Shown: positions 32,129 to 45,499, counted from the first letter of the stretch. The stretch: 64,000 nt of DNA from Adiantum capillus-veneris (GCA_014529385.2 CM043963.1:96230912-96294911), one strand, 5' to 3'. Numbers and translations are program-made. The notes: generated by a model from the sequence alone, not told the origin.

Positions 32129-33541
32129 TGAGAGTAGCAGAATCAAGATGATTGTGGTGAACATTTCTTTAAGAGAATTCATCATAAACATAAGAAGAGT
32201 TCTTGATTAGAGGTAGCAACATAACCATTATACTTAGTTAGCTTGGCATAAACAATACTTGTAAAAGAGAGAGAATTAGAGAAATTGACAAAACTTAAGG
32301 ACCATATTTACTTGGAGACGGTCCCTCCCTTAAAAGCTTTTGTATTATAGATTCTCCCATGAAGAGAGACTTGGTGCAATACAAGCTATGTGTTCCTTGA
32401 GACCTAATTGATGCAATTGAAGATGGTAAATTCATGCATCAAAATTTTGCCCGTAACTTTTGCAAAAACATTAACTTGTCCCCGGCCTCAGTCCTAAGAC
32501 CTCAAACCCTTCAAAAATGGATAGAGCTAGCAAGGAATGAGGGAAGGAAAGAAGAATAAGAATTATTCTTACGAGAAAGAAATAGTTTTCTCACATATCA
32601 TTACTCTTAGTACATAGCATAGCATAGCATAGCAATGGAGGTGGAGAAGATGGTAAGCATTGATTTGAATCATGGCTCTTGGTTGTATTTGCATTCCATA
32701 GCCAAGAGGTGTTGGTGTAGGCTCTCTACTTCTCAAACTTTAAGAAGAAGATGACTTGTGTGCACAACACACAATGAGAAGGGAAAGGAGGGGGGCGGGC
32801 GTGCGGGCTGGGGCTTGTGGAGTATATAAGTCTTACTTTCCCCTTTTGATAGAAAGTTCTTATTTATTTCTAATTGTAGCCTTTGGACAAGGGCCCTCCT
32901 TTTCCCTTTTAAGAGAAAGACCTTAGTTACTTTAATTGTATCATTTTGACAAATGTCCTACTTTCCTCCTACTTTAATTTATTAATTGTAGTATTTGGAC
33001 AAATGTCCTCCTTTTCCCCTTTTAAGAGAAAGGCTTTAATTTATTAATTGTAGCATTTGGATAAATGTCCGCCTTTTCTCCTTTTAAGAGAAAATTCTTA
33101 ACTATTTAATTGAATCTAAATTCTCATTGGACCTTCCTATAGGTAATCCAATAGGATTCATGCATATTATGCGGACAATATTGCTAGGGGCCTGACATGA
33201 GGTCTTAATGCCTTTTGGGATTTTCTTAAGTGTGTTTGTGTGTGTGTGAGTGTTCTCTCTCATGCCCCTACTTTTAGGGCTCATCTTTTAACACTAAACT
33301 TTGAGGTCTTTAACGAAGCTAATTCTAAGGTAATTTAAGCTCCATCATTATTACTCTTCAATAGAACATCTTTTGAGCCCCTGTCAAGTTGTAACCATCT
33401 CCTTTTGGTCTCGTGCTGAGTTAGGTCAAACAACACATATCTATCTTCTAGCTCTTGTTCCCATTTTACCTTCCCGTATTAAATGATCATTTTAACATGA
33501 GAAAATCATTTGGGTAAAGCTAGATATTAGATGTTATGACA
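32129..33541 (-). mobile_element. G1 3' LTR, minus orientation
   Basis: On the minus strand it starts TGTCATAACATC after PPT AAGGGAGGGGTAA (33542-33554) and ends GCTACTCTCA. The same termini occur in the plus-strand copy at 2779-4587. It contains imperfect ~60-bp repeats around 32860-33110 (GTAG-ATTTGGACAAATGTCCTC type). Confidence 0.8.
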
Positions 33542-33899
33542 TTACCCCTCCCTTGAAACCATAGGCGTCCTCGACTAGGAGGTAGAGAGGATAAAGTCTT
33601 AGTCATTAGTCCATGTTTTTTAGTGGGTAGAGGATCCTCTTTTACCCTACGACATTATTCCAGAATGGATAACTAATCCATTTGGTTCTTGGGAGTGCTC
33701 TTCAATCCATATCATAGTTCCAAACTAGAGTGACAAATTCTACTTGGTGTTTGAGAGACATCGTCAACATAAACATGTTTCTAAGCATGCATACTAAAAT
33801 TTGTGCACAATAAAAAGAGAACTAGTCTTATAAGACAAAAACATTGTTCCTTTAAAAAGCATTTACATTTTCTTACTCTAGTGTAGCATTGTAAGCATT

Positions 33900-35110
33900 G
33901 ACAAGGTTCATATTATCCTTAAGTTGTGTTCCTTGCATCCATCTAGCATTTTCAAAAGGATAATTTTTGAACTTAATAAGATATCGTTGGATAATCCTAC
34001 CTTGCCATAGCACCTTGTCCTTATGTCAAAGAATGGCTTCGGGTTGTAGCACCTCTTCTTGATCTTTGATCTCTGGGGGGTCTTCAATAATTGGTTCTCT
34101 TGGTGGCTCTCATTTGTAAGGCTTAAGTAGGCTCACATGAAAAGCATTGTGTATGAGCCAATGGTTGGGAAACTTGAGTTGATAGGCCATCTCATTAATT
34201 GGCTTCAAGATTTGAAAGAGGGACCATATATCTTTTTGATAATTTAACATAATACTTTTGATGGCCCGAAGGATTTTTGCCTATAGTTTGCCTCAATCGA
34301 GCCTTGGGAAACTTGAGTAAGACCCAATCATTTTCTTTGAACGTTAAGACCCTTTTGTGCTTATTAGCAGTAGCTTTTTGCCTTTGTTGAGAGATGGATA
34401 TAGCCTCCTTAATCTTTTGGAAAGATTATTGTAGGTCTCAGCTATACTCATCGGCAACAAAGATCTTCCCATGTATCTTAAGTAGCAAGAGACTTTTAGG
34501 TCTTCCCTCAATGATATCATAAGGTACCTTTCATGTAGTAGTATTGACAGTGTTATTGTACACATACTCTACAAGTGATAGATACTTCTCATTGTGAGCA
34601 TTGATCTACTTCTGTAACATAGGTCGTTAGTAGATAAAGAATTGTAAGGTTGGCTATCTCAATTTGGCCATCCGTTTGTGGGTGATAGGCCAAAGAGAAA
34701 TTCAACCTTGTACCTAGATTCTCAAAGAGACCCTTCTAGAAATTACTAGTCATTCTAAGATCTCTATCTAACATGATGGATGTTGGCAATCCATGGTGTT
34801 TGAAAATCTGGGAGATGAAGAGGGTTGCCATCTGGTGTGCCTTAATAATCTTCTTGACATGTATAAAGTGTGACTACTTGCTAAACCTGTCAGCTATTGT
34901 CCATATTCTCGTATTCTCATGGACAAACTTGGGTAGTCTGAAGATAAAATCCATGGATATACTCTCCCATGAAAAATTAGGGATTGGGAATGGATGGAGT
35001 AATCCAGGTTGCTTCTCTCTATCATACTTTGTCTTTTGGCATACCACACATTTTGAAACATACTCTTGTAAGTCCACTTTCATGGTAGGCCAATAGAAAT
35101 ACGTTTCTAC
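33900..35110 (-). pseudogene. G1 integrase and chromodomain remnant
   Basis: Minus strand: QEYVSKCVVCQKTKYDREKQ (HHCC Cys pair intact, 35080-35020), NFSWESISMDFIFRLPKFVH (first catalytic Asp, ~34940), then KYMGRSLLPMSIAETYNNLS (~34420-34480). Further on come IEDPPEIKDQEEVLQPEAIL and a chromodomain region IIQRYLIKFKNYPFENARWM (~33945-34000), matching the chromodomain pattern YLVKWKGY....TWE. Stops and frameshifts occur throughout. It is co-linear with 1429-2400. Confidence 0.82.
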
Positions 35111-35309
35111 TGCTCAAAGAGTAGGTTGAATCCCTCTATGCCCCGCATAGGGAGGAGCATGTGATTCACACATCACTTTATCACAAAGGGAGTGAGTAAC
35201 ACCACATAGCCTATTGCCATGGAGAAGATAACCATCCTCCAAGGTGAATTGTTATTCTTTCTTCCCTAAGGCAAGGGCTGACATTATGTCCTCAAAATCA
35301 GGCTCAATA

Positions 35310-36377
35310 GCATACTCATCTATTATAGAAGCTAGATAATTGTGAGTTGCTATGAAATTGCATTGACTCTGGGTCGTTGTGATAGTGCATCGGCCACTTG
35401 ATTATGCTTACTAGCAATATGGAATTGAATTGAAAAAGAAAATTTTCCCACCTCATTTGTTTGGCGGAAATTGCATCATGAAGTACTTGATGCTTTGGTG
35501 GTCCATTTGTAAGACGAATAGATTCCCCAAAATATAGTGCTTCCATGTATCTAGGGCATGTAGAACAACTAGTAGCTCTTTTCGTAGATGCCTAACACTC
35601 GTTCATCATCAGTATTGAGTCTTCAACTTTCATATGCTATGGAATGCCCTTCTTGAAGAAAGAACGATTCAAGGCAATCTCCACATGCATCACATTGGAC
35701 CTCAAATGGCTTTGAGGGATCCGGTAGTGTAGACATTGGTTGGGAGGTAAGCTTTTCTTTGAGTTTGTCAAAAGCATTTTTCTCTTTAGCAGTCCATGAA
35801 TGCTAAACATTCTTCTTTGTTAAGTCATGTAATGGTCCTTCTATTTGAGAGAATTTTTCTATGAAGCCTCTATAATATGCACATATGTAATGGTCCTTCT
35901 ATTTGAGAGAATTTTTCTATGAAGCCTCTATAGTATGCACACATACCAATAAAGCTTTGTAGCGTGTAGATTCCTTGGATGAGGCCATCCTTTTACTACC
36001 TCTAACTTTGTTGGATCCATACAGATACCGTCTTGAGAGATAATATGACCTAAGTATTGAATCTCTTGAAGGAAAAAATCACTTTTATTTTGATTAATAA
36101 AAAGTTTATTCTCCCTCAAAGCTTGAAAAATTACTTGGAGATGTTGCTTGTGCTTCTCAAGGGATTTGGAGTAGATGATGATAAGAGCACTCCAATAAAC
36201 TTGCGGTGGGGTCTAAACTTTTTTTCCATCAAACAATTGAATGTGGCTAGAGCATTTGTCAAGCCTAAAGGTATGACTAGACATTCATAAAGACCAAACT
36301 TTGTAAGAAACATGGTCTTTACAATATCTTCATTCACTATCCTTATTTGATGATAGCCACTTTTAAGGTCAATCCTA
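35310..36377 (-). pseudogene. G1 RT C-terminal part and RNase H remnant
   Basis: Minus strand: IDLKSGYHQIRIVNEDIVK, then LYECLVIPLGLTNALATFNC (36337-36230). YSKSLEKHKQHLQ follows (~36150). The catalytic DD normally just before this is replaced by ALIII. ENKLFINQNKSDFFLQEIQY, LGHIISQDGICMDPTKLEV and the RNase H end HDAISAKQMRWENFLFQFN come next. A 58-bp tandem duplication interrupts it at 35827-35942. Confidence 0.8.
35827..35942. repeat. 58-bp tandem duplication inside G1 RT
   Basis: ATGTAATGGTCCTTCTATTT... starts at 35827 and 35885; the copies are nearly identical over 58 bp. Confidence 0.93.
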
Positions 36378-36439
36378 CATAGAGAATTAGAGAAATTGAC
36401 AACAATTGAGGACTAAATTAACTTGGAGTTGGTCCCCCC

Positions 36440-36470
<31 letters not shown>

Positions 36471-37240
36471 AGGCTTTTGCATTATATATTATCCCATGAA
36501 GAGAGACTTGGTACGATACAATCTTTGTGTTCCTTAAAACCTGGTTGATGCAATGAAGATGGTAAGCTTCATGAAACAAAATTATGCCTGTAACTTTTGC
36601 GAAAACATTAACTTGTCCCCGGCCTCATTCCCAAGACCTCAAACACCTTCAAAGGTGGAGAGAGCTAGCAGGGAATGAGGGAAGGAAAGAAGAAGAAGAA
36701 GTATTCTTACGAGAAAGAAATAGTGTTCTCACATATCATTACTCTTAGTGCATAGCATAGCATAGTAATGGAGGTGGAGAAGATGGTAAGCATTGCTTTG
36801 AAGCATGGCTCTTGGTTGGATCTACATTCCATAGCCAAGAGGTGTTGGTGTAGGCTCTCTACTTCCCAAACTTCGAGAAGGAGATGACTTGGGTGCACAA
36901 CACACAATGGGGAGGGGGGTTGTGTGTGGCTTGTGGAGTATATAAGTCCTCCTTGCCCCTTTTGATAGAAAGTTCTTATTTATTTTAATTGTAGCCTTTG
37001 GACAAGCGCCCTCCTTTTCCCTTTTAAGTTACTATAATTGTGTCATTTGGACAAATTTCCTCCTTTCCCCCTTTAAGAGAAAGACTTTAATTTCTTAATT
37101 GTGGAATTTGGACAGATGTATTCCTTTTCCCCATTTAAGAGAAAGAATTTAATTTCTTAATTGTAGCATTTGGACAAATGTCCTCCTTTTTCCCTTTTAA
37201 GAGAAATACTTTAATTTATTAATTGTAGAATTTGAATAGT
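36378..37240 (-). mobile_element. G1 5' LTR fragment
   Basis: Matches 32271-33110 (GAGAATTAGAGAAATTGACA at its left end). It lacks the terminal ~140 bp on the left and the outer end on the right. It contains a 27-base C run followed by 11 A (36434-36471), absent from the other copy, and a tandem array of about five ~55-65 bp units with GTAG-ATTTGGACAAATGTCCTC and TTTTAAGAGAAAGAC (36960-37235). Confidence 0.78.
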
Positions 37241-37400
37241 TGTCCCAATTTTGAAACCATTAGTTTTAGTGAGAATCTTGGGAGATCCCTTAAAAAGGAA
37301 AAGGAAAGTTAGGTTTAGGTTGGACATCTTACTATATACTAAAGCTCCTTGGATTGCCATGTGCCACATGGAAAAAGCTAATGCAAAGAGCACTCTAGAA

Positions 37401-38930
<1,530 letters not shown>

Positions 38931-39837
38931 GTTTCTTTCTAGATACAATTACCTCGGCTTGCATTGACATGTATGCAAAGTGGACACTATTCATGACAAA
39001 ATTCATGTCCTGGATGTTGTCTCTTGGAGTGAATTGAATGTAGGATGTACCAACAATAGGGTGGCAAGCAAGCACTCTAGCTGCTTTTAGCTGGTTTTTG
39101 TCTTGTATAGTGCCACACACCTTCAAGATGGAAGCATAGGTAATTGCAACTAGAGAGATACCCTCGCTTTGCATTTGTTGAAAACAACCAAGAGCTTCCT
39201 CGCCTTGACCCTTTTGGGCACATCTGGAAATCAGTGCACAGAGACAGCATCCTGGGTAGGCAACTCCTTCAATGCTTTTTGTGCTTTTTGAAATAAACCA
39301 CATTTGGCATACATGTCGACTAAGGTGCCACGCACCATGTATTCTTTTAGCAGCCTCTGACTAACAATATCATTATGAATTCTTTTGTCTGTATCAACAT
39401 CTTGAGTGATGCCACACACCTTGACCCTGTTGGGCACATCTGGAAATCATTGCACTGCAAGAGATAGCATCCTGGGTAGGCAACTCCTTAAGCGCTTTTT
39501 GTGCTTTTTGAAATAGACCACATTTGGCATACATGTCGACTAAGGTACCAAGCACCATGTATTCTTTCAGCAGCCTCTGACTAACAATATCATTATGAAT
39601 TATTTTGTCTGTATTAACATCTTGAGTGATGCCACACACCTTCCAGATGAAAGTGTAAGTTGTTGCATCTAGAGAGAGATACCCCCGAGATACCCTTGCT
39701 TTGCATCTGCAGAAAACAGCCCAAAGCTTCCTAGACTTGCCTCTATTCGGCATGTTGTAAAATAAAATCAATGAAATCCAAGAGACAACATCTTGGTCAG
39801 GTAGCTCCTCAAGCACTTTTACTGTGCTCCTGATCAA
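38931..39837 (-). pseudogene. PPR protein fragment, copy A
   Basis: The minus strand reads plant organelle-type PPR repeats: VLEELPDQDVVSWISLI, then TDKIIHNDIVSQRLLKEYMV, GTLVDMYAKCGLFQKAQKAL and KELPTQDAISCSAMISRCAQ. QGEEALGCFQQMQSEGISLV and AITYASILKVCG follow. PPR proteins bind organelle RNA (family knowledge). Here a ~219-bp stretch is tandemly duplicated (39203-39422 and 39423-39640), with frameshifts and stops. Only about three repeats remain; an intact protein would have many more and usually a DYW or E domain. Wording is like the large PPR families of ferns. Confidence 0.88.
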
Positions 39838-39891
39838 GCACTTTTACTGTGCTTTCTGAATCCAAGTGATTTCAATCCCCCCCCCCCTGTG

Positions 39892-40253
39892 GGGACTAAG
39901 TGACATGGGCATTGAGGGGGTGGGATCTCTGGTGGGATGAAGGAGAGCTGTAGATTGTGGTAAAGTAATCTCGGGAGTGGAAAAAAAATCTCGGGTACCC
40001 GAGATTACAATTGTACCTAATATTACTTCAACCCAAGCCTCAAATGCTTGACCTCACCTTTGCGACTCCCATGTCCTATCCACACGAGCACCCATGCATT
40101 TTTTGTGATGGTATGGGAAAGAGATTACTCTTATATTAAATGTGACCAAAAGTAATCTTCAGTACAAAAAGTAATCTCGGGTATCCTGAGATCTACGATG
40201 CTTGATTGTCTCATCGTAGATCCCACGCCCCCATGCTCGTATCACTCAGTCCT
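39892..40253. mobile_element. MITE-like element 1 with ~37-bp terminal inverted repeats
   Basis: The left end GGGACTAAGTGACATGGGCA...GGTGGGATCT and the reverse complement of the right end AGGACTGAGTGATACGAGCA...CGTGGGATCT align over ~37 bp with a few mismatches. The 362-bp body contains the perfect 20-bp palindrome AATCTCGGGTACCCGAGATT (39987-40006), further TAATCTCGGG copies (39966 and 40170) and an 11-bp stem GATCTACGATG/CATCGTAGATC near its right end. No ORF. A clear target-site duplication was not found, so the superfamily is open. Confidence 0.7.
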
Positions 40254-40423
40254 GAGCCCCTCCCCCCTCCCGCCCTCGCACATCCCCACATCTATAAGTT
40301 TCTCTCTCCCTCTCTCTCTAGTCCCCTACAGTTGTCTTGCCTTGCTTGTGCATAATCTCTTGAGGTAGGGAGATGCTGCTTCTTGATGGTAGACAATGTT
40401 GCTGGAATTGCACAGCTGCCCTT

Positions 40424-40668
40424 CTTGGGGGTTCACTATGTTTAAAACTACCATATCACGTGCGTTCAAGACATGTTTGTAAAACCCCTTATCTATGAAT
40501 TTTGTTAAGAATATAATGTACCCTTTTCTTTTAAAATCTGTAAGTTTTTTTCAAATTTGAAAAAATAATGCCCTTCTGTATATATATTTCTATAAGTTTC
40601 AAGAACTTTAAATACCCTTCTATTGAACTCACGTGATAGGTTACATTTTTATCAGATGACCTCCCCGG
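40424..40668. mobile_element. MITE-like element 2, 245 bp, 9-bp TSD (Mutator-like)
   Basis: Flanked by GCTGCCCTT at 40415-40423 and 40669-40677. The homologous point in copy A (near 37650) reads uninterrupted GCACAACTACCCTTGGAGTC, that is, the empty site. The ends are imperfect inverted repeats: GGGGG-TTCACTATG near the left and the reverse complement GGGGAGGTCATCTG at the right. They share TATCACGTG and GTTCAA at equal distances inwards. A 9-bp duplication is typical of Mutator-like elements. Confidence 0.82.
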
Positions 40669-41703
40669 GCTGCCCTTGGAGTCATCAACTACCCCACCCA
40701 CTGCTGTAAAAGAACTATTGCCCATTTTGGAGGTTGACGCAAGTAAGCTCCTTGGCCCCCAATGGCTACAATGTTGTTGGAACTGTAGAGCTGCCCTTGG
40801 AGTCATCAACTACCCCACCCATTGCTGCAAGAGCACTACAACCCATTTTGGAGATTCATGCAGATAAGCCCCTTGGCCCCCAATGGATTTTTATCAATCA
40901 ATATAAAGAACAAAGTAACATTATCATCCAAGTTTCAAGAACCTCTATTTCTATTTAGCGTGGAAAAGAATAGCTTAGGTAGTTCAGTCATCCCCCAAAA
41001 CCCCTTTTCATCAATCAAGCATTAAAGCCATGTGTGACTATACATGTCCTGCTACTCTGTTTCAATGATCTTGTGAATTTCAAGGACCCTTGTTTCTACT
41101 TAGCTTCTAAAAGAACAGAGTGGGATGTTAAGTGAGACTCAAAAATCCCTATCTCTATTTAGCTTCAAAGAGAATAGAGTAGGCCATGAATAGAGATTCA
41201 AAAACCCCTGTTCTCTTCACGTGCCTCAACAAAATATCTCTCTAAATTAGAGTAGAAAGTGTATGTGTTCAAGATGCAAGAAATAGTGCGCTTTTAGGGC
41301 TGCATGCTTCAATGTCAACAGACCGTTTCTCTGCCCAAAGATCATAAAATCACCATAGAAATTTGCATTGCAATGGTTGACATTGTTTGCTTCAATATTG
41401 AAATATCTTCCCAAAGAAGATATGCTAGTAGAAAACTACTGAGCAACCTTGCCTTCCATGGGAAGGGATTGAGCTAAAGAGGATAAGCCTTTGCTTCTAA
41501 ATGCTGAGTGCCATATCCAAAAGGATGGTGAGAGTGTTGAATGTTTGCCCTCTTCTAGATGAGGGTCGAAGGGTTGACAAAATTTTTGCAGATAACATCC
41601 AGGTAGCCATGGAGTCCTCGAAAGGGTTGAGCTTGAGCTGATTGAGTGGAAACAGTGGTGCCTTTTCTGAGGAAAGGAGGAGGCCCTGTTTGACCTGAAA
41701 GGT

Positions 41704-41848
<145 letters not shown>

Positions 41849-42023
41849 CTTGGGAATTTCCATCCCTCCAATTCAATGAGCGAACACGTGCCAAAAAACT
41901 ACCAATGTCACAACATGAGAGAAAGAGAGAGAGAGAAGAAGAAGAAGAAGAAGAAGAAGAAGAAGAAGAGATTTTTAATGTTGTAGGAAACTATCCCAAG
42001 AGACCTTAAAGATCTAGCGGACG

Positions 42024-42090
42024 AGGAGAGTTGAACTCAAGACCTGTTATTCAAGTGGGAAATGGTGTAACCAATCCACCACACTTGGGT
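42024..42090 (-). other. tRNA-like A/B box pair (possible SINE)
   Basis: On the minus strand TGGTGGATTGGTTA (A-box-like, 42081-42068) and GAGTTCAACTC (B-box-like, 42038-42028) are spaced as in tRNA-derived SINEs. The B box fits the GGTTCRANNCC consensus well. No body or tail with target duplication was defined. Confidence 0.45.
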
Positions 42091-42132
42091 GATAGAAAGG
42101 CTATACCATTTCCATCTTTTTATTGGCACACA

Positions 42133-42237
<105 letters not shown>

Positions 42238-43604
42238 AATAAGTGTCAGCTACAGCGAAAGAGAATAAGGATTTTGTTCGAATCTAGTACTCCGCACACA
42301 AACACAAGGGACACTTTACTTCACTTGAAAGAATTGAACTGGAGAGAGACAAGAGAGAGAAAAGAGATGACACATGGATGTTGGGTCCCAGCCCTCAAGG
42401 GCCCCCTTGCTCTGTTGCCAGAGCAAGTACTGTATTTATTCTTGCAGAATGCTAATACAATGACTAAATGCTAATGCTAATGGATATTGATGCTATTGAT
42501 GCTGGGTACTGGGTACTGAGGTTTTATGTCGAAGACCATGATGTCGACAACGATTGGTGATTTTTTATTTCAACAACAATGATGTCTATGCATGGTACTA
42601 CTGGTCTATGTCAAAGACAGGGAGGTTTGCGACGACAAGTACTAGTCGTCTATGTCAAAGATGATGATGTCCGTGATGGGTACTGCTGGTCTATGTCGAA
42701 GATGATGATGTCAACGATTGGTACTGCTGGTCTATGTCAAAGATGATGATGTCAACAATGACGATGATGTTGATATGATGTCAACATTGACGACTATCAC
42801 ACACACATCGATGTCGTCGTGACGATGATGACAACACGAGGCTAGGGCTGAGATTTGAAAAACGCTGGCTGAACTGTAAGGCTGAGAACTAGCTCTGATG
42901 TAAGGACGAAAAATGCGGTACTGTGTCATGGCAATGATGAAGATTGGACTACGATGATGGCAATGATGGTTCATTGTCAAGCCAAGACCTGCGATGACGA
43001 TGAGGATGTTGATGATGACAAGGGTGTCTTCAATGACGATGTCAAGACTAAAAAACACTAGGGTTGAAAACTAGAATCTATCATGATGTATGGCCTTCCG
43101 GTGAGGATCTGCTATCGGGAATGGAATCCGGGATGCAAAGAGGCTAAAGGGATGGTATTGTTGCAAAAATGCTGATGGTTGAAATATGCTCCAAAAATGC
43201 TAGTGCTGCTGTGGTACTGTTGAGAGAGGGACCACCTACCAGGTGCAACACTTGGTGCACCACCTTTTGCTGCCTCCTCTATCTCTATTGATTTTCTTTT
43301 ATAGGTTCTTAGCGACTTTCCTTACCTAATTTTCCAACAAAAGTCACTTAACAATAAATACGTGAAAAATGTGTACTTTGGAAAAAAGGGTTCTATGCTC
43401 TGGAAAATGCTCATGATGGGATAACTGTTCTGTACAAGAGTGAGTGGTCTAGAAATGCACGTCCTACTATAGGCTCACAAAGGTGCCAGGCTAGGTCCTA
43501 CGCTAAGACTGATGCTAGACTATGTTAGAAGCATCTCCACGTGGCTCAAGACAAGTGCGCATGTGACAATAATCTTAGCAAGAAAGCACACTGGCTATTT
43601 TTTT

Positions 43605-43798
43605 CAAACACAGAGTGGTGGTTTCTTTCTAGATACAATTAACATGTATGCAAAGTGGACTCTATTCATGACGAACTTCATGTCTTGAATGTCGTCTCTT
43701 GGAGTGCATTGGATGCAAGATGTACAGAGAGCAGACTGGTAAGCAAGCACTCTAGCTGCTTTTAGTTGGTTTTTGTCTTGCATATTGCCAAAGTCCAT
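43605..43798 (-). pseudogene. PPR fragment, copy B
   Basis: The minus strand reads MQDKNQLKAARVLAYQSALC then TPRDDIQDMKFVMN-RVHFAYM, matching copy A (IQDKNQLKAARVLACHPIVG, TPRDNIQDMNFVMNSVHFAY at 38940-39120). Only the terminal ~190 bp of the PPR-bearing part is present. Confidence 0.8.
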
Positions 43799-44049
43799 AT
43801 TAGGTAATGTGGGAAAAGTTTCTCATTATGGGAATTTTCAAATGGACTAGTTTCACATAATTTGGGAATTCTACGTGGAAGCAAGATAGTGGTTCATGTG
43901 ATGACATTGCTTGGTTGAGTATGAAGACTGCATGTTATGGTAGTAGATCACAAAATGCATGTGAACATGAGCGATAACCATTAAGATTTGGGTTTTGATA
44001 AACACCATTGAAAGTCCTCAAAATAGTGTTCAAGCATACAATTGATAAT

Positions 44050-44215
44050 AAAGCTGATTGGTGGTGTCAATAAACACCATGATGGAGTTGATGAATGTCA
44101 TTGTGGTTACCAATGAACACCATTGTGGTGTCAATAAACACCATGTCATGATGGAGTACATGAATGTCATTGTGGTATTAATGAGCACCATTGTGGTGTT
44201 ATAAACAACATTCTA
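44050..44215 (+). repeat. minisatellite of CACCAT-type units
   Basis: GTGTCAATAAACACCATGATGGAGT, GTCATTGTGGTTACCAATGA and CACCATTGTGGTGTCAATAA recur in a mixed array of ~50-65 bp units. It lies just beyond the 3' end of the DUF7869-like gene. Confidence 0.75.
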
Positions 44216-44364
44216 CACTTATGACAATGATGACCACAAATGGATGAAAGTTCGACCCAGTATCATAATTTCAAGCCAAGAGAAAGACAACCTGCAAGAT
44301 CACTATACTTACCATTATGGAGAAATGAAACTTTTCATGGAAATACCATGGAATTTACAATGTG

Positions 44365-45445
44365 CTATTCCCCAGTGGAGTCACCATCCAATTCATTTCC
44401 TTGTTCTTGCACCTCAAGTAGGCCCAAACAAGTTTTTGCTTTCATTGCATGTCTTTTTGGTATCTTAATTCTGACAAATGGACCTTTCTTTCTTGATCTC
44501 CAAGACCAAACAATTGAATCTATATTTTCTCGTGTTGGTTGGTCTTTATCATTGAGCATCCAAAATCCGTTCCAACAATTGGCATATGCCTGTGCATCTG
44601 TCAACCCACTCTTTCTTACACAAGGTGCCCAATATTGAATATATAGCTTTTGATAATTTGGTGATGAGGGATCCTTATCAATGTTAGACAAATTTGTAGC
44701 AAGCCAAACAGGATATATCTCTGGGTCACTTGGCCATAGCAATAGGAAGTCACCTTTATTTACATCTAGAATAGGATTGAACTCCTGCCTTGGTTTCTCT
44801 CGTTGAGGCCCGGAATAATGATCATTATACTCCTCAAGTCCAATGAATCTTTCTGCCTCTTGTTGTTGAATTGTGACAACATCATCAGCTTGAAATCCTT
44901 GAGATCATGGCCAAAAATTCTCAAAGTATATATCTTGGGTCAAGTTTGGCTTGTGAAGCTCTTTAGCATCTTTCTTCCATATTGGAATTCTTCCACTCCA
45001 ATTAGGAACACCTACATGAGATTTATATTGCATAACTGGTGTCTAATCTTGCATTAATAACCTAAATTGAAGGGGTTTTGAATGTCCTACAAGTGCATCT
45101 TGACCATCACAAATATAGCCATCACAATACTTCTTGAAATCCGGTACCTCCCCAAGCAAAAGGGAGGTGGAGAAGTTGTTGAGCTTGTTCTTAATGTATC
45201 CATCAAATGTGGCAAAGTGTAAGTCTGTGAGACCCGCAACTTCTCTGAAAATCTACTAAACATGGCATCTATATCTTTGTGTGTATGGCCTACCATTAGA
45301 AATCCCAATTGGATAGTCTTGAAAATGCCCCTTGCAACTAGCAAGGATAGATATGCAAAAAGATATCCATTTTTATTTTCTCCAGCACAATTATCTAGCG
45401 CAATAACAAGTTCTCTGGCAATGTATGAAAGGAACTTGTATTAGT
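44365..45445 (-). pseudogene. DUF7869-like protein gene, decayed and 5'-truncated
   Basis: Minus strand, frames joined by one frameshift near 45240. KFLSYIARELVIALDNCAGE, NKNGYLFAYLSLLVARGIFK and FLMVGHTHKDIDAMFSRFSE come first. After the frameshift follow EVPDFKKYCDGYICDGQDAL, VGHSKPLQFRL, MQYKSHVGVPNWSGRIPIWK and the C-terminus LLWPSDPEIYPVWLATNLSN...YIQYWAPC. DN-C-x-x-ENKN and VGHTHxDIDxxFS are hallmarks of a widespread uncharacterised family I recall as DUF7869; spaced acidic residues suggest an RNase H-like fold (inference). Stops lie near 45048 and 44908. The N-terminal part is missing: homology ends at about 45445, close to the palindrome array. Confidence 0.7.
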
Positions 45446-45499
45446 TGTTGGGTTACTTTCAAGTGTTTGCATGCTAGAACATTTTCCATCAACCAGACA

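Larger units (their letters stand above)
32129..37240 (-). mobile_element. G1 gypsy element, minus strand, internally deleted
   Basis: It is bounded by a full LTR at 32129-33541 and a partial LTR in the same orientation at 36378-37240. The internal part holds chromodomain, integrase, RNase H and the C-terminal part of RT, all decayed. RT text IDLKSGYHQIRIVNEDIVK (~36310-36375) runs straight into LTR sequence at 36378. The 5' end of the LTR-internal junction, PBS, gag, protease and RT N-terminus are therefore deleted. Confidence 0.82.

Noticed and set aside
37241-37330. Telomere-like GTTAGGTTTAGGTTGG
   Set aside because: A single short imperfect run, not an array.
38931-39837. Intact PPR gene
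   Set aside because: Frames change several times, stops occur and only a few repeats remain.
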